From contig JABWBB010000023.1 of NCBI GenBank assembly GCA_013360675.1, forward strand, positions 1-39,151: DNA of 39,151 nt, written 5' to 3'. The notes below the pieces were generated by a model. It was not told where the DNA came from and searched no databases. It worked only from the letters and a program-made list of their open reading frames with translations. Positions 1-10,749 of the stretch are shown here, piece by piece. Positions within the stretch are counted from its first letter, which is position 1. Each line of letters begins with the position of its first letter. The translations under genes were made by a program, and so were the position numbers. Source of the stretch: Phycisphaerales bacterium (GTDB lineage: Bacteria > Planctomycetota > Phycisphaerae > Phycisphaerales > UBA1924).

Positions 1-934
1 TGGCGTGTGCGGTGTGGGCGGCCTCGGGCCCGGCGCGGGTGATGATGCGCGGGGCGGCGTCGTGCGTGACCAGGCGAAGCTCGTTGGGGTTTTCCTGGCG
101 CCACGCGAGCGAGCCGAGCGTGCCGTGCACGCGGATGCGCAGATCGTTTTCGCTGCCGACGCAGACCTGCGAGCAACTGAGGACGCCCCGAGCCCCGCCC
201 GACAGCCGCAGCAGCACGGCGGCGTCGTCGTCCACGCGTCGCCCCGCGACGAATGTGGTGGCCTCGGCGCAGAGCGATTCGATCGAGAGCCCGGTGATGG
301 TGGTGAGCAGATTCTCGGCGTGGCTGCCGATATCGCCCAGCGCGCCCGCGCCCGAGAGTTTGGGGTCGGTGCGCCAAGCGGCCTGCTTCTGGCCGCTGGC
401 TTCGAGGGGCGTGGCGAGCCAGCCCTGGTGATATTCGACGATGACCTTGCGGACCTGGCCCAGCGCGCCCGTGCGCACGAGGCGGGCGGCTTCCTTGACC
501 AGCGGGTAGCCGGTGTAGTTGTACGTGACGCCGAAGACCACGCCAGCCTTGGCGACGGCGTCGGCGAGCGTGGCGGCCTGGGCCGAATCGAGCACCATCG
601 GCTTGTCGAGCACGACGTGGAACCCAGCCTGGACGAAGGCATGGGCCGGCTCGAAGTGGGCGTGGTTGGGCGTGACGATCGAGACAAAGTCGACGCGCTC
701 GCCCGGCGGGCGCTGCAGCTCCGCGCTGAGCATCGCCTGCCAGGTGGGGTAGGCCCGGTCGCGGGCCAGGCCCAGCTCAAGGCCCGAGGCGACGGCTTTG
801 TCAGGGGTTGAAGAGAGCGAGCCCGCGACGAATCGGGCCTGACCATCGAGCGTGGCGGCGACGCGGTGCACGGCGCCGATGAAGGCCCCGGTGCCGCCGC
901 CGACCATGCCCATCAACAAGGGTCGTTGTGTCAT
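1..934 (-). CDS. Gfo/Idh/MocA-type NAD(P)-dependent oxidoreductase, C-terminus off the window
   Basis: This gene reads leftward and runs off the window, so about 311 codons are visible and its stop is missing. The N-terminus [20 protein letters not shown] carries a glycine-rich Rossmann dinucleotide-binding loop. About 90-120 residues on come VTPNHAH and LDKPM, matching the nucleotide-contact segment and the EKP-type catalytic lysine motif of the family. Later DIGSHAENL resembles the conserved substrate-site histidine region. These enzymes oxidise or reduce sugar and cyclitol hydroxyls with NAD(P). It starts 13 bp after the stop of the sugar isomerase/epimerase upstream, so the two probably form an operon for catabolism of a sugar or inositol-like compound. 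The substrate cannot be told from sequence. The family call is firm. Confidence 0.9.
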   Translation of the reverse strand, partial: MTQRPLLMGMVGGGTGAFIGAVHRVAATLDGQARFVAGSLSSTPDKAVASGLELGLARDRAYPTWQAMLSAELQRPPGERVDFVSIVTPNHAHFEPAHAFVQAGFHVVLDKPMVLDSAQAATLADAVAKAGVVFGVTYNYTGYPLVKEAARLVRTGALGQVRKVIVEYHQGWLATPLEASGQKQAAWRTDPKLSGAGALGDIGSHAENLLTTITGLSIESLCAEATTFVAGRRVDDDAAVLLRLSGGARGVLSCSQVCVGSENDLRIRVHGTLGSLAWRQENPNELRLVTHDAAPRIITRAGPEAAHTAHA

Positions 935-947
935 CGGGTGTCTCTGT

Positions 948-1946
<999 letters not shown>

Positions 1947-2012
1947 GGTGCGGGCTCCTCGCGTGGGTGGGGCATGGTACCGCGCTGGTGTGCGGCGCAG
2001 CGGGAGAGGCTG

Positions 2013-2018
2013 TAGACT
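2013..2018 (+). promoter_or_regulatory. Possible -10 box (TAGACT) of the MFS transporter gene
   Basis: TAGACT lies 35 nt before the ATG of the transporter gene, in a GC-rich gap of about 107 bp between divergent genes. The same hexamer precedes psd and cdaA in this window. No convincing -35 box is seen. Here there is room for a leader with a Shine-Dalgarno site (AAGGGG at 2041-2046). Confidence 0.4.
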
Positions 2019-2053
2019 GCCCGCCCGACGGGTTTCTCTGAAGGGGTGCCAAC

Positions 2054-3322
2054 ATGATCGATGCAGAGCGCAGCGCGGGCGTGGTCTTCCGGTTGAGCGT
2101 GATGATGTTCCTCCAGTTCTTTGTCTGGGGGGCGTGGTACGTCTCGATGACCGGGTTCATGGTCGAGAAGTCGATGGGGGGGTTGATCCCCGCGGCGTAC
2201 TCGGTGGGGCCCATCGCCGCGATCGTGTCGCCCTTCTTCCTGGGGTTGATCGCCGACCGGTTCTTCGCGACCGAGCGGGTGCTGGGGGTGCTGCACATCG
2301 TGGGGGGCGGGGTGTTGTTCCTGGCGCCGAGCGTGGCGCGGGCATTCAATGTCGAATCCGATGGCTCGGCCTTCCTGCAGCCCTACACGCTGGTGCTGCT
2401 GGGGCACATGCTCTGCTACATGCCCACGCTGGGCCTGACCACGAGCCTGTCGTTCCACAACCTGCCCAACCGCGAGAAGCAGTTCCCGCTGGTGCGCGTG
2501 TGGGGAACGATCGGCTGGATCGTCGGCAACATCGCGGTGAGCATGCTGCCTGGTAAGGACCAGGCGGCGCAGCAGTTCTACATGGCGGGCGGGGCGGCGG
2601 TGCTGCTTGGCCTCTTCTCGTTCACGCTGCCCCACACGCCCGCGCCCTCGAAGGGCAAGAAGCCCACGCTGAGCGAGATCATCGGCCTCGATTCGCTCTC
2701 GCTGCTGGCCAAGCCCAACTACCTCATCTTCATCCTCGCCTCGTTCCTGCTGTGCATCCCGCTGGCGGGGTATTACGCTTATGCCCGCATGTATGTTGAG
2801 GCCGCGGGAGCGGTGGTGAACGAGTCGGCGGTCTTCACCATGAGTTTCGGGCAGATGTCCGAGATCCTCTTCATGCTCGTCATGCCCCTGTGCTTCGCTC
2901 GCCTGGGGGTCAAGTGGATGCTCGCGGTGGGCATGCTCGCCTGGGTTGTGCGCTATGGGCTCTTTGCGCTGGGGTGGGATGACAGGGTCGTGTGGATGGT
3001 GCTCGGCGGCGTGCTGCTGCACGGCATCTGCTACGACTTCTTCTTCGTCACCGGCATGATCTACGTCGACCAGGCCGCCCGGAAGGAGATCCGCAGCCAG
3101 GCCCAGGGCTTCCTGGTTCTGGTGACCCAGGGGCTGGGCATGCTCATCGGCGCCAACGCCTTTGGTGCGCTCGTGGCCAAGTACACCACCCAGACCCCCG
3201 GCATGCCCGACGTGCTGGACTGGCAGAAGATCTGGATGATCCCCGCCCTCTTCGCGGCGGTGGTCATGGTCGGATTCATCCTCTTCTTCAGGCCCAAGGC
3301 GGCGGCCAAGGCCGAGGCGTAA
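2054..3322 (+). CDS. MFS transporter, nucleoside:H+ symporter-like
   Basis: A 422-residue very hydrophobic protein with about 12 predicted membrane spans. The N-terminus ([20 protein letters not shown], residues 12-31) and the following [20 protein letters not shown] stretch resemble the NupG/XapB nucleoside:H+ symporter family, of which planctomycetes carry several copies. It would import nucleosides or related compounds across the inner membrane using the proton gradient. The start at 2054 is preceded by AAGGGG at 2041-2046. It is transcribed divergently from the isomerase/oxidoreductase pair, so a shared catabolic role is possible but unproven. Substrate assignment is by family resemblance only. 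Confidence 0.85.
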   Translation: MIDAERSAGVVFRLSVMMFLQFFVWGAWYVSMTGFMVEKSMGGLIPAAYSVGPIAAIVSPFFLGLIADRFFATERVLGVLHIVGGGVLFLAPSVARAFNVESDGSAFLQPYTLVLLGHMLCYMPTLGLTTSLSFHNLPNREKQFPLVRVWGTIGWIVGNIAVSMLPGKDQAAQQFYMAGGAAVLLGLFSFTLPHTPAPSKGKKPTLSEIIGLDSLSLLAKPNYLIFILASFLLCIPLAGYYAYARMYVEAAGAVVNESAVFTMSFGQMSEILFMLVMPLCFARLGVKWMLAVGMLAWVVRYGLFALGWDDRVVWMVLGGVLLHGICYDFFFVTGMIYVDQAARKEIRSQAQGFLVLVTQGLGMLIGANAFGALVAKYTTQTPGMPDVLDWQKIWMIPALFAAVVMVGFILFFRPKAAAKAEA

Positions 3323-3725
3323 GGGACTTGGGACGTCGGAGACGGACCTGATTCAGAGACGGTTTCTAGCCGCGAAGGTGTGCCCCTCCGACGCGAGGGA
3401 TCGGGCTGGCCGTCCGATCTTCGGTATCATGGAGTTTCCTTGTCTGGGCCTTCAAAGACACCACGCGCCGAGCAGACTCGGCGGGTGGTGGCACCCTGCC
3501 GGTCCGCGATCGTTCATGAATGCGCAGGCGGGACGCCAGAGCCACCCAGACCGCAGAGCGGAGAGGCGGCCAGGGTGCCGGCGGGGTGATGAAACCCCGA
3601 GCGATGGTGCGCCAATAATCCACCGACCCGCCGCCACCCCCGGCCGGGGACCACGACCAGCACTGGGCCAGGGGGGCTTGGCCTCTTGACGAGCCCGCGC
3701 CACGGCGCGCGGGAGGAGAAGCACC
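3323..3725 (+). other. 403-bp gene-free, structured leader before the deoxyhypusine-synthase-like gene
   Basis: No protein gene was recognised. Several self-complementary elements are present: CGCCGAG/CTCGGCG with a 4-nt loop (3466-3483), CGGGGT/ACCCCG with loop GATGAA (3582-3599), the 12-bp palindrome CCCCGGCCGGGG (3638-3649) and GGCCA/TGGCC (3666-3683). The last ends about 40 nt before the next start codon. A weak -10-like TATCAT lies at 3427-3432. The arrangement could be a cis-regulatory RNA, but it matches no riboswitch family I can name. Confidence 0.4.
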
Positions 3726-4862
3726 ATGCCAAACGGGAAGTGGACGAAGAAGGAACTGCTGTCGCGCGAGGTCGAGCACATCGACATCACGAAGGTCGAT
3801 GCGCGCGGGTTGATCAAGAGTTACCGCGAGATGGCCTATTCGTCGCGCACGCTGGCGCAGGCGGCGGACATCTATTCGATGATGCTCAAGGACAAGGACT
3901 GCGCCGTGATCGTGACGCTCGCGGGCTCGCTCATCAGCGCGGGGCTCAAGAAGGCGCTGATCACGCTGGTCGAGAACAACATGATCGACGCGATCGTCTC
4001 GACGGGCGCGAATATCGTGGACCAGGACTTCTTCGAGGGCCTGGGCTTCAAGCACTACATCGCCCCGGGCAGCCCCGAGGCCCCGCCCGTCGACGACCTG
4101 ACCCTGCGCAACCTGATGATCGACCGCATCTACGACACCTACATCAACGAGGACGACCTGCGCGCGTGCGATCACGTGACGTACGAGATCTTCAACGCCT
4201 TCGAGCCCGGGGCCTATTCGAGCCGCGAGTTCATCGAGGCGATGGGGGCCTACCTGGCCGCGAAGCACCCCAGGAACGAGTCGATCGTGAAGACGTGCTA
4301 TCAGAAGCGCGTGCCGATCTTCGTGCCGGCCTTCAGCGATTGCAGCGCGGGCTTTGGCATCGTGCTGCAGCAGACCGAGGCGATCGAGCAGGGGCGCGGG
4401 CAGGTCGCCATCGACAGCGGCAAGGACTTCCGCGAACTGACCGACATCAAGCTGGCCTGCAAGGACACGGGCCTGCTCATGCTCGGCGGGGGCGTGCCCA
4501 AGAACTTCGCCCAGGACATCGTGGTGGCGGCGGAACTGCTCAACGAGCGCAAGGGCGGCAAGGCCCGCGGCGATATCGGCATGCACAAGTACGCCATCCA
4601 GATGACCGTCGCCGACAGCCGCGACGGGGCCCTCTCGGGCTCGACCCTCCGCGAGGCCTGCTCGTGGGGCAAGGTCGACGTGGTGCACGAGCAGATGGTC
4701 TTTGGCGAACTCTCGGCGTTGTTCCCGCTCCTTGCCAGCGACGCCTACCACCGGGGCGAATGGAAGAAGCGCAAGGGTTTCAAGTTCGCCGACCTGTTCG
4801 AGAAGGGCGACGGCGTGCCCGAGTTCATGAAGCCACCGGCCCGCAAGCGGGCGATGCGCTAA
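3726..4862 (+). CDS. Deoxyhypusine synthase-like protein
   Basis: This 378-residue protein belongs to the deoxyhypusine synthase family. Visible family features are VTLAGSLISAGLKK (residues 63-76), the NAD-site segment VSTGANIVDQDFFEGLG (91-107), PAFSDCSAGFGI (201-212) and ACSWGKVD (311-318). Lys316 aligns with the lysine that in eukaryotic enzymes forms the covalent imine with the spermidine butylamine group. Bacteria lack eIF5A, so the bacterial homologues are thought to act on polyamines (homospermidine synthase-like) or on an unknown acceptor. The start is well supported: GGAGGAG lies about 8 nt before the ATG. A strong hairpin terminator follows. Family certain, acceptor unknown. Confidence 0.92.
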   Translation: MPNGKWTKKELLSREVEHIDITKVDARGLIKSYREMAYSSRTLAQAADIYSMMLKDKDCAVIVTLAGSLISAGLKKALITLVENNMIDAIVSTGANIVDQDFFEGLGFKHYIAPGSPEAPPVDDLTLRNLMIDRIYDTYINEDDLRACDHVTYEIFNAFEPGAYSSREFIEAMGAYLAAKHPRNESIVKTCYQKRVPIFVPAFSDCSAGFGIVLQQTEAIEQGRGQVAIDSGKDFRELTDIKLACKDTGLLMLGGGVPKNFAQDIVVAAELLNERKGGKARGDIGMHKYAIQMTVADSRDGALSGSTLREACSWGKVDVVHEQMVFGELSALFPLLASDAYHRGEWKKRKGFKFADLFEKGDGVPEFMKPPARKRAMR

Positions 4863-4924
4863 GCCCTGGCCGTGCTGATCGATCGAGTGTGAGGGCCGGC
4901 CATTTCATTGCTCCAATCAACCCG

Positions 4925-4962
4925 CAGCCCCGGAGGTTCACCACGAACCTCCGGGGCTGTTT
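4925..4962. terminator. Strong hairpin terminator between convergent genes
   Basis: A perfect 14-bp inverted repeat (CAGCCCCGGAGGTT at 4925-4938, AACCTCCGGGGCTG at 4946-4959) with a 7-nt loop is followed on the plus strand by TTTG. It lies between the convergent deoxyhypusine-synthase-like gene and the PEP-CTERM-like gene, and can serve both. Confidence 0.85.
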
Positions 4963-4989
4963 GTGTCCACGGGGATTGAGGATCGATGC

Positions 4990-5652
4990 TCAGCGCCGAC
5001 GCCGCTTGAGCAGCATCCCGCTCAGGCCCAGCAGGGCGAGCGATCCGGGCGAGGGGACGACGCGGATCTGGATATCGTCGATGCCCATGTAGGTGTTTGC
5101 GCCGCCCGTGGGATAGACCCGCGGGAAGAAGTAGAGGAGCGAGCCGGCGTTGGAGGGTGCGGTAAAGGTCGCGCTCTGGAGCACCCACCCTTGGCTCCAA
5201 GTGACGGTGGGGGCAAACTGGGCGACGATCGTCGGGGTCGCGGTGGGGGCTGAGTCCAGGCCGAACTCCCATCCTCCGGGCCCGAAGTTCAGGGCCGAGT
5301 TGCCCGCGTGCACCAGCGCGGAGATGGTGTACTGCTGGTTGGGCGTCAGCGCGAAGCCCATCTGCTGGTACATCTCTTCGAAGTTCCACCCGCCGGCCCA
5401 ACGGTTGCCCTCGGCGGCGACCACGCCCGTGAAGACGTTGTTGGTCGCGGGTGGAAGGCCATTGGCGCTGGAACTATCCCAGGTATCGAACGATGTGAAG
5501 ATGTTGCCCGGGTTGGTGCTGGTCCACGGGGCGGGGGTGTACCCGTGCCCGCTGGCGAGCACGAAGCCCGATTCAAAGTTGCCGTTGATGATCTGGCCCT
5601 GGGCGGCGGCAGCGAACAGGGACAGAGCGATAGTGGACGTGATGGCGCGCAT
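4990..5652 (-). CDS. Exported protein with PEP-CTERM-like sorting tail
   Basis: A 220-residue exported protein of unknown function. Residues 1-20 form a signal peptide ending AAAAQG. The body is rich in Gly, Asn, Ser, Thr and aromatic residues, as in beta-sandwich extracellular domains (NGNFESGF near the N-terminus is common in such proteins). The C-terminus, VPSPGSLALLGLSGMLLKRRRR, has the PEP-CTERM layout: short Pro motif, hydrophobic span and basic end, with PSP in place of PEP. Such tails are recognised by exosortase-type systems, and no exosortase is in the window. GGAGAGG lies 6 nt before the ATG. The 5' leader holds a small hairpin at 5671-5688. Confidence 0.8.
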   Translation of the reverse strand: MRAITSTIALSLFAAAAQGQIINGNFESGFVLASGHGYTPAPWTSTNPGNIFTSFDTWDSSSANGLPPATNNVFTGVVAAEGNRWAGGWNFEEMYQQMGFALTPNQQYTISALVHAGNSALNFGPGGWEFGLDSAPTATPTIVAQFAPTVTWSQGWVLQSATFTAPSNAGSLLYFFPRVYPTGGANTYMGIDDIQIRVVPSPGSLALLGLSGMLLKRRRR

Positions 5653-5670
5653 GTCTTGCCTCTCCTATGG

Positions 5671-5688
5671 CACGGCGTTCCCGCCGTG
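5671..5688 (-). other. Small hairpin in the leader of the PEP-CTERM-like gene
   Basis: CACGGCG and CGCCGTG flank a 4-nt loop, about 18 nt upstream of the start codon and next to the ribosome binding site. It could affect translation or stability. No family recognised. Confidence 0.3.
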
Positions 5689-5927
5689 TCTATGTTGATT
5701 TGCCCCAGGCCCTCGCGACCTTGCAGGCTTTTCCGGGGCATTCTTGTGCACCGGCCAGGGTGATCAACGCGGCGCATGGCCGCGACTCACGCCCCGCGAT
5801 GGATGATTTCCAAGGCGATCTGGGCGTTTTCACCCCGCGGCGTCGGTCGAAAGCGGCCGCCTACCCTCTGGGCTCGCATTCCGGGGCCCGAATGTTGGGC
5901 TCGCGTTTGCACCACGAAAGGATGACC

Positions 5928-6749
5928 ATGCGCGTCGCGTTGCTTGTCGTTGCGGTTGCCGGGGCGGTGGCCTCGGTCTTCGCCTTCCAGCCCGGCGGGT
6001 CGCCCGCCAACCCCGCCGCTCCCGCCGCGGCCCAGCCGGAGATGCCCCCCATGCCCGCCGCGATCCCTGTTCCCGACGGCCCGGTCGTCAAGCGCACCGA
6101 ACTCGAGGGCGGGTTGATCGCCGAGGACATCAAAGTCGGCGAGGGGTACGAGGTCAAGCCCGGGGGCGCGGTGGTGGTGCACTACCACGGCACGCTCAAG
6201 GACGGGGGTAAAGTCTTCGATTCGTCCTTCCAGCGCGGCGAGCCCATCGCCTTCCCGCTGGGCGGCGTCATCCAGGGCTGGCAGAAGGGCGTGCCCGGGA
6301 TGAAGATCGGCGGGGTTCGCCGGCTCACCATCCCCAGCGCGATGGGCTATGGCGAGCGTGGTGCGGGCGGCGATATCCCGCCCAACGCGGACCTGGTCTT
6401 CGTGATCCAGTTGCTCGACGCCGTGCGCATCGAGGACGTAAAGGTGGGCGAGGGCGAGGCCGTGCAGGGCGCGTGCGTCGCGGTGACCACGCACGTGATC
6501 AAGGACGCCGCGGGCACCGAGATCGAGAAGGCGACGCCCGACAAGCCGTACATCTGGATCCCGGGCGAGTTCGACGGGTTCATGTTCGGGCTGGAGGGGA
6601 TGAAGTGCGGGGGCAAGCGGAAGGTGTACGTGCCCAAGGAGATGAACTCCTCGCCGCCCCAGTTGCAGAGCACCCGTCCCCAGAACGTGGCGATCGAGAT
6701 CGAGGTGGACCTGGTGGCGGTGCGGAACCTGCAGCCCAAGGGCCGCTGA
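5928..6749 (+). CDS. Exported FKBP-type peptidyl-prolyl cis-trans isomerase
   Basis: From the ATG at 5928 (AAAGG just upstream) this is a 273-residue protein with a signal peptide (MRVALLVVAVAGAVASVFAF) and a Pro/Ala-rich linker. A canonical FKBP domain covers roughly residues 60-166. Conserved segments include VHYHGTLKDGGKVFDSS, PLGGVIQGWQKGVPGM, GYGERG and IPPNADLVFVIQLL. It should catalyse proline isomerisation during folding in the periplasm. A second, degenerate FKBP-like copy follows (about 170-265). It begins with the same EDVKVGEG phrase as the first (EDIKVGEG), keeps FMFGLEGMKCGGKRKVYVP, and lacks the active-site aromatic residues. The reading frame extends upstream, but that part lacks a signal peptide and coding character. 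Confidence 0.92.
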   Translation: MRVALLVVAVAGAVASVFAFQPGGSPANPAAPAAAQPEMPPMPAAIPVPDGPVVKRTELEGGLIAEDIKVGEGYEVKPGGAVVVHYHGTLKDGGKVFDSSFQRGEPIAFPLGGVIQGWQKGVPGMKIGGVRRLTIPSAMGYGERGAGGDIPPNADLVFVIQLLDAVRIEDVKVGEGEAVQGACVAVTTHVIKDAAGTEIEKATPDKPYIWIPGEFDGFMFGLEGMKCGGKRKVYVPKEMNSSPPQLQSTRPQNVAIEIEVDLVAVRNLQPKGR

Positions 6750-6897
6750 GCCGATTCGACGCGCGAGTCGAGGCGGAGCGTAGAAGGACAGATCGGGGCT
6801 GCCCCCCTGGCCTGTGCGCCGGCGGTGCGTTCGGGCGGTGACCAGAGCCCGTTGCGGAATCGGCCGCGCAGGGGAGGGCCGGGGCCCTTGGTTCGTT

Positions 6898-6903
6898 TAG
6901 AAT
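6898..6903 (+). promoter_or_regulatory. Possible -10 box (TAGAAT) of the GNAT/nitrilase-led operon
   Basis: TAGAAT sits 12 nt before the ATG of the acetyltransferase/hydrolase gene, within a 166-bp gap. Initiation about 7 nt downstream would leave a leader of only a few bases. No clear -35 box. Confidence 0.4.
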
Positions 6904-6915
6904 GCCCACGAACGC

Positions 6916-8490
<1,575 letters not shown>

Positions 8491-8512
8491 TCCCGCGTTC
8501 AAGGAGCCGGTC

Positions 8513-8977
8513 ATGGCGTCGATCACGACAATCCTTCTTCCGACCGGCTTCAGCGACCTGTCGCGTCGCGCGGCCGAGCACGCCCGGTTGCTCAGCCAGA
8601 AGCACAACGCCGTGGTGCATGTGCTGCACGTCGTCCCTCCGCCCGTGCCGGCGGAGATCCCCGCGACGGGCGTGCCGCACATGCCGCCCATGTCGCTCCC
8701 CAGCGACACGCTCGAGATCGCGAAATCGTCGGTTGAGCGATTCGCCGACGAGCACCTGCCCGGGCTAGCGCTGCGGCCCGTCAGCGCGGTGGCCATCGGC
8801 CCCATCGAGGCCGAGATCGTCGCCTATGCCCAGAAACACGGCGTCGATCTGATCGTGATGGGCACGCACGCCGACGGCATCGTCAAGCGTCTGATCTTCG
8901 GCTCGGTGAGCAAGTCGGTGCTCGAGCACTCGCCCTGCGCGGTGCTGCTGGTGCCCGTGAAGGACGCGAAGCGCTAG
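8513..8977 (+). CDS. Universal stress protein (UspA family)
   Basis: A 154-residue single-domain protein with the USP fold: ITTILLPTGFSDLSRRAAEHA at the N-terminus, VHVLHVVPP, and near the C-terminus IVMGTHADGIVKRLIFGS followed by HSPCAVLLVP. The ATP-binding motif is normally G-2X-G-9X-G(S/T). Here the second glycine position is Ala (GTHADG), so nucleotide binding may be altered. The start was set at 8513 because AAGGAG lies 6 nt before this ATG; longer frames overlap the preceding gene. It lies between the GNAT/hydrolase and the first OGT-like gene, with only 2 bp before the latter, so it is probably co-translated with them. The exact role of such proteins is usually stress-linked and unknown here. 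Confidence 0.92.
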   Translation: MASITTILLPTGFSDLSRRAAEHARLLSQKHNAVVHVLHVVPPPVPAEIPATGVPHMPPMSLPSDTLEIAKSSVERFADEHLPGLALRPVSAVAIGPIEAEIVAYAQKHGVDLIVMGTHADGIVKRLIFGSVSKSVLEHSPCAVLLVPVKDAKR

Positions 8978-8979
8978 CC

Positions 8980-10740
8980 GTGGGCGTGCCGCGCGAGAAA
9001 CTCGGGCAGATCCTGTCGCACGCGAACACGGGCAGGCTGGATCGCGCGGTCGCCGCCTGCCAGCAGTTGATCCGCCAGAACCCGGGCGACGCGGGTGTGC
9101 ACCACGTGATGGCGGATCTGTTCATGCGCAGCCTCGACCCTGGCAAGGCGCTCTTCTTCATCGCCCGGGCCGCGGAACTCGCACCGAACGATCCGGTCAT
9201 CGCCTCGGCCCATGCCCGGATCCTGGGGACCAACCAGAAACACGACGAGGTGATCGCCGTGGCGCGTCGCCTAGCGACGCTCGCGCCCGGCACGGGCGAG
9301 GGGGAACTGCTCGAGGCCCTGGCCCTGACCCACCAGCAGCGTCACGCGGCGGCGGTCGAGGCCTGCCAGCGCGGGCTGGTTCACGCCCCGGGCAATCCGC
9401 AGTTGCTTGTCACGCTGGCGACGGCGCTGCTCCAGTGCGGCGAATCGGGCGACGCCGTGCGGATCTTTGACGATCTCGTGACGCGCTATCCCGACGACAC
9501 GCTGATCCGCGGCAACCACGCCCTGACGCTCAACTATGTCCGCGGGGTTGGCCGCGATCGCGTGCTCGAGGCGCACAAAGCCTATCAAGCGATGCTCGAT
9601 CGCACGCTGGGGCCTTCGCCCCTGGGGCCGCCCGCCACTCCCGCCGACCCGGAGAAACGCCTGCGGATCGGGGTACTGTCGCCGGATCTGCGCGAGCACC
9701 CGGTGGGGCGGTTCATCGATCCGGTCTTTGAGCACATGGACAAGTCGCGGTTCGAGCTGGCGGTCTACTTCACCAGCGCGATCGAGGCGAAGGGGACGAC
9801 CGCCTTCAAGCGGCGCGCCGACTTGTGGCGGCCGTGCGGGGTCGGGTCGTACCTCTCCATCGCACAGACGATCCGCAACGACCGAGTTGACATCCTGATC
9901 GAACTCTCGGGGCACACCGGCGGCGAGAAACTGGGCGTGCTCCACCTGCGACCGGCGCCCATCCAAGTCACGTATTTGGGCTATCCCAACACCACCGGCG
10001 TGCGTGCCATCAATCACCGCATTGTCGACTCGTTCACCGACCCCGCGGGCGAGGCCGACGCCTGGTGCACCGAGCGGCTGGTGCGCCTCGACCCCTGCTT
10101 TCTCTGCTACACACCCCCCGTTGATGCACCCCCGGTCGAGCCACGCCCGGCGGGCGCGGGCATCACCTTCGGCTCGTTCAACGCGATCCAGAAAGTCGGT
10201 GACGATCTGCTGGCGCTGTGGGCGCGACTACTGGCGACGTGTCCGGATTCGCACTTGCTCGTCAAGGCTTTCAATCTGAAAGAAGCAACCCTGCGCGAGC
10301 GAGTGCTCGCCCGCTGCACCGCCGCCGGGATTGATGTGTCGCGCCTCGAGATTCTCCCGCCGACCGACACGCCCGAGGACCATCTGGAGGCATACGGCCG
10401 CGTGGACATCGCGCTCGACACACACCCCTACTGCGGTACGACCACGACGTGCGAAGCGCTGTGGATGGGCGTGCCCGTCGTAACGCTCGTGGGCGAATCA
10501 CACGCCAGCCGCGTGGGGCTCAGCCTGCTCCACGCCGTGGGCCTGGGCGAGCTCGCCGCCCGTTCGGACGAAGACTACGTCACGATCGCGGCGGGTTTGG
10601 CCAAGGACCGTGCGCGGCTTACGCAACTCCGCGCGTCGCTGCGCGGCACGATGGCCGCCTCGGTCCTGTGCGATGCCCCGGGCTTTGTCCGTCGATTCGA
10701 AGGGGCCTTGCGCACCATGTGGCGCACGGCGTGCGGATAA
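8980..10740 (+). CDS. TPR / O-GlcNAc transferase-type (GT41) protein, copy 1
   Basis: A 586-residue protein starting at GTG. Residues 1-185 form divergent TPR-like repeats (for example ALFFIARAAELAPNDP). Residues 227-580 form a GT41 catalytic region. Recognised elements are VLSPDLREHPV with His240 (equivalent to the OGT catalytic-domain histidine in DFGNHP), ELSGHTGG (309-315), LRPAPIQVTYLGYPNTTG, SFNAIQKV with Lys405 (matching the UDP-contacting lysine) and GTTTTCEALWMGVPVVTL. The family transfers GlcNAc or another sugar from a nucleotide sugar to Ser/Thr of proteins. Unlike copies 2 and 3, it has Cys485 where they have His (PYCGTTTT versus PYHGTTTT). It begins 2 bp after usp and ends 9 bp before copy 2. 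Confidence 0.92.
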   Translation: MGVPREKLGQILSHANTGRLDRAVAACQQLIRQNPGDAGVHHVMADLFMRSLDPGKALFFIARAAELAPNDPVIASAHARILGTNQKHDEVIAVARRLATLAPGTGEGELLEALALTHQQRHAAAVEACQRGLVHAPGNPQLLVTLATALLQCGESGDAVRIFDDLVTRYPDDTLIRGNHALTLNYVRGVGRDRVLEAHKAYQAMLDRTLGPSPLGPPATPADPEKRLRIGVLSPDLREHPVGRFIDPVFEHMDKSRFELAVYFTSAIEAKGTTAFKRRADLWRPCGVGSYLSIAQTIRNDRVDILIELSGHTGGEKLGVLHLRPAPIQVTYLGYPNTTGVRAINHRIVDSFTDPAGEADAWCTERLVRLDPCFLCYTPPVDAPPVEPRPAGAGITFGSFNAIQKVGDDLLALWARLLATCPDSHLLVKAFNLKEATLRERVLARCTAAGIDVSRLEILPPTDTPEDHLEAYGRVDIALDTHPYCGTTTTCEALWMGVPVVTLVGESHASRVGLSLLHAVGLGELAARSDEDYVTIAAGLAKDRARLTQLRASLRGTMAASVLCDAPGFVRRFEGALRTMWRTACG

Positions 10741-10749
10741 TCACCGGCC

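Noticed and set aside
3560..3630. Resemblance to SAM, cobalamin and fluoride riboswitch cores (GGTGATGAAACC, GCGATGGTGCGCC)
   Set aside because: Conserved residues and pairings required by each family are missing or misplaced, so no riboswitch class was assigned.
3366..4751. Long antisense open frame (461 codons) opposite the deoxyhypusine-synthase-like gene
   Set aside because: It has no signal, motif or ribosome binding site, is rich in Arg/His/Leu/Ala as expected of antisense in GC-rich DNA, and the plus-strand gene is certain.
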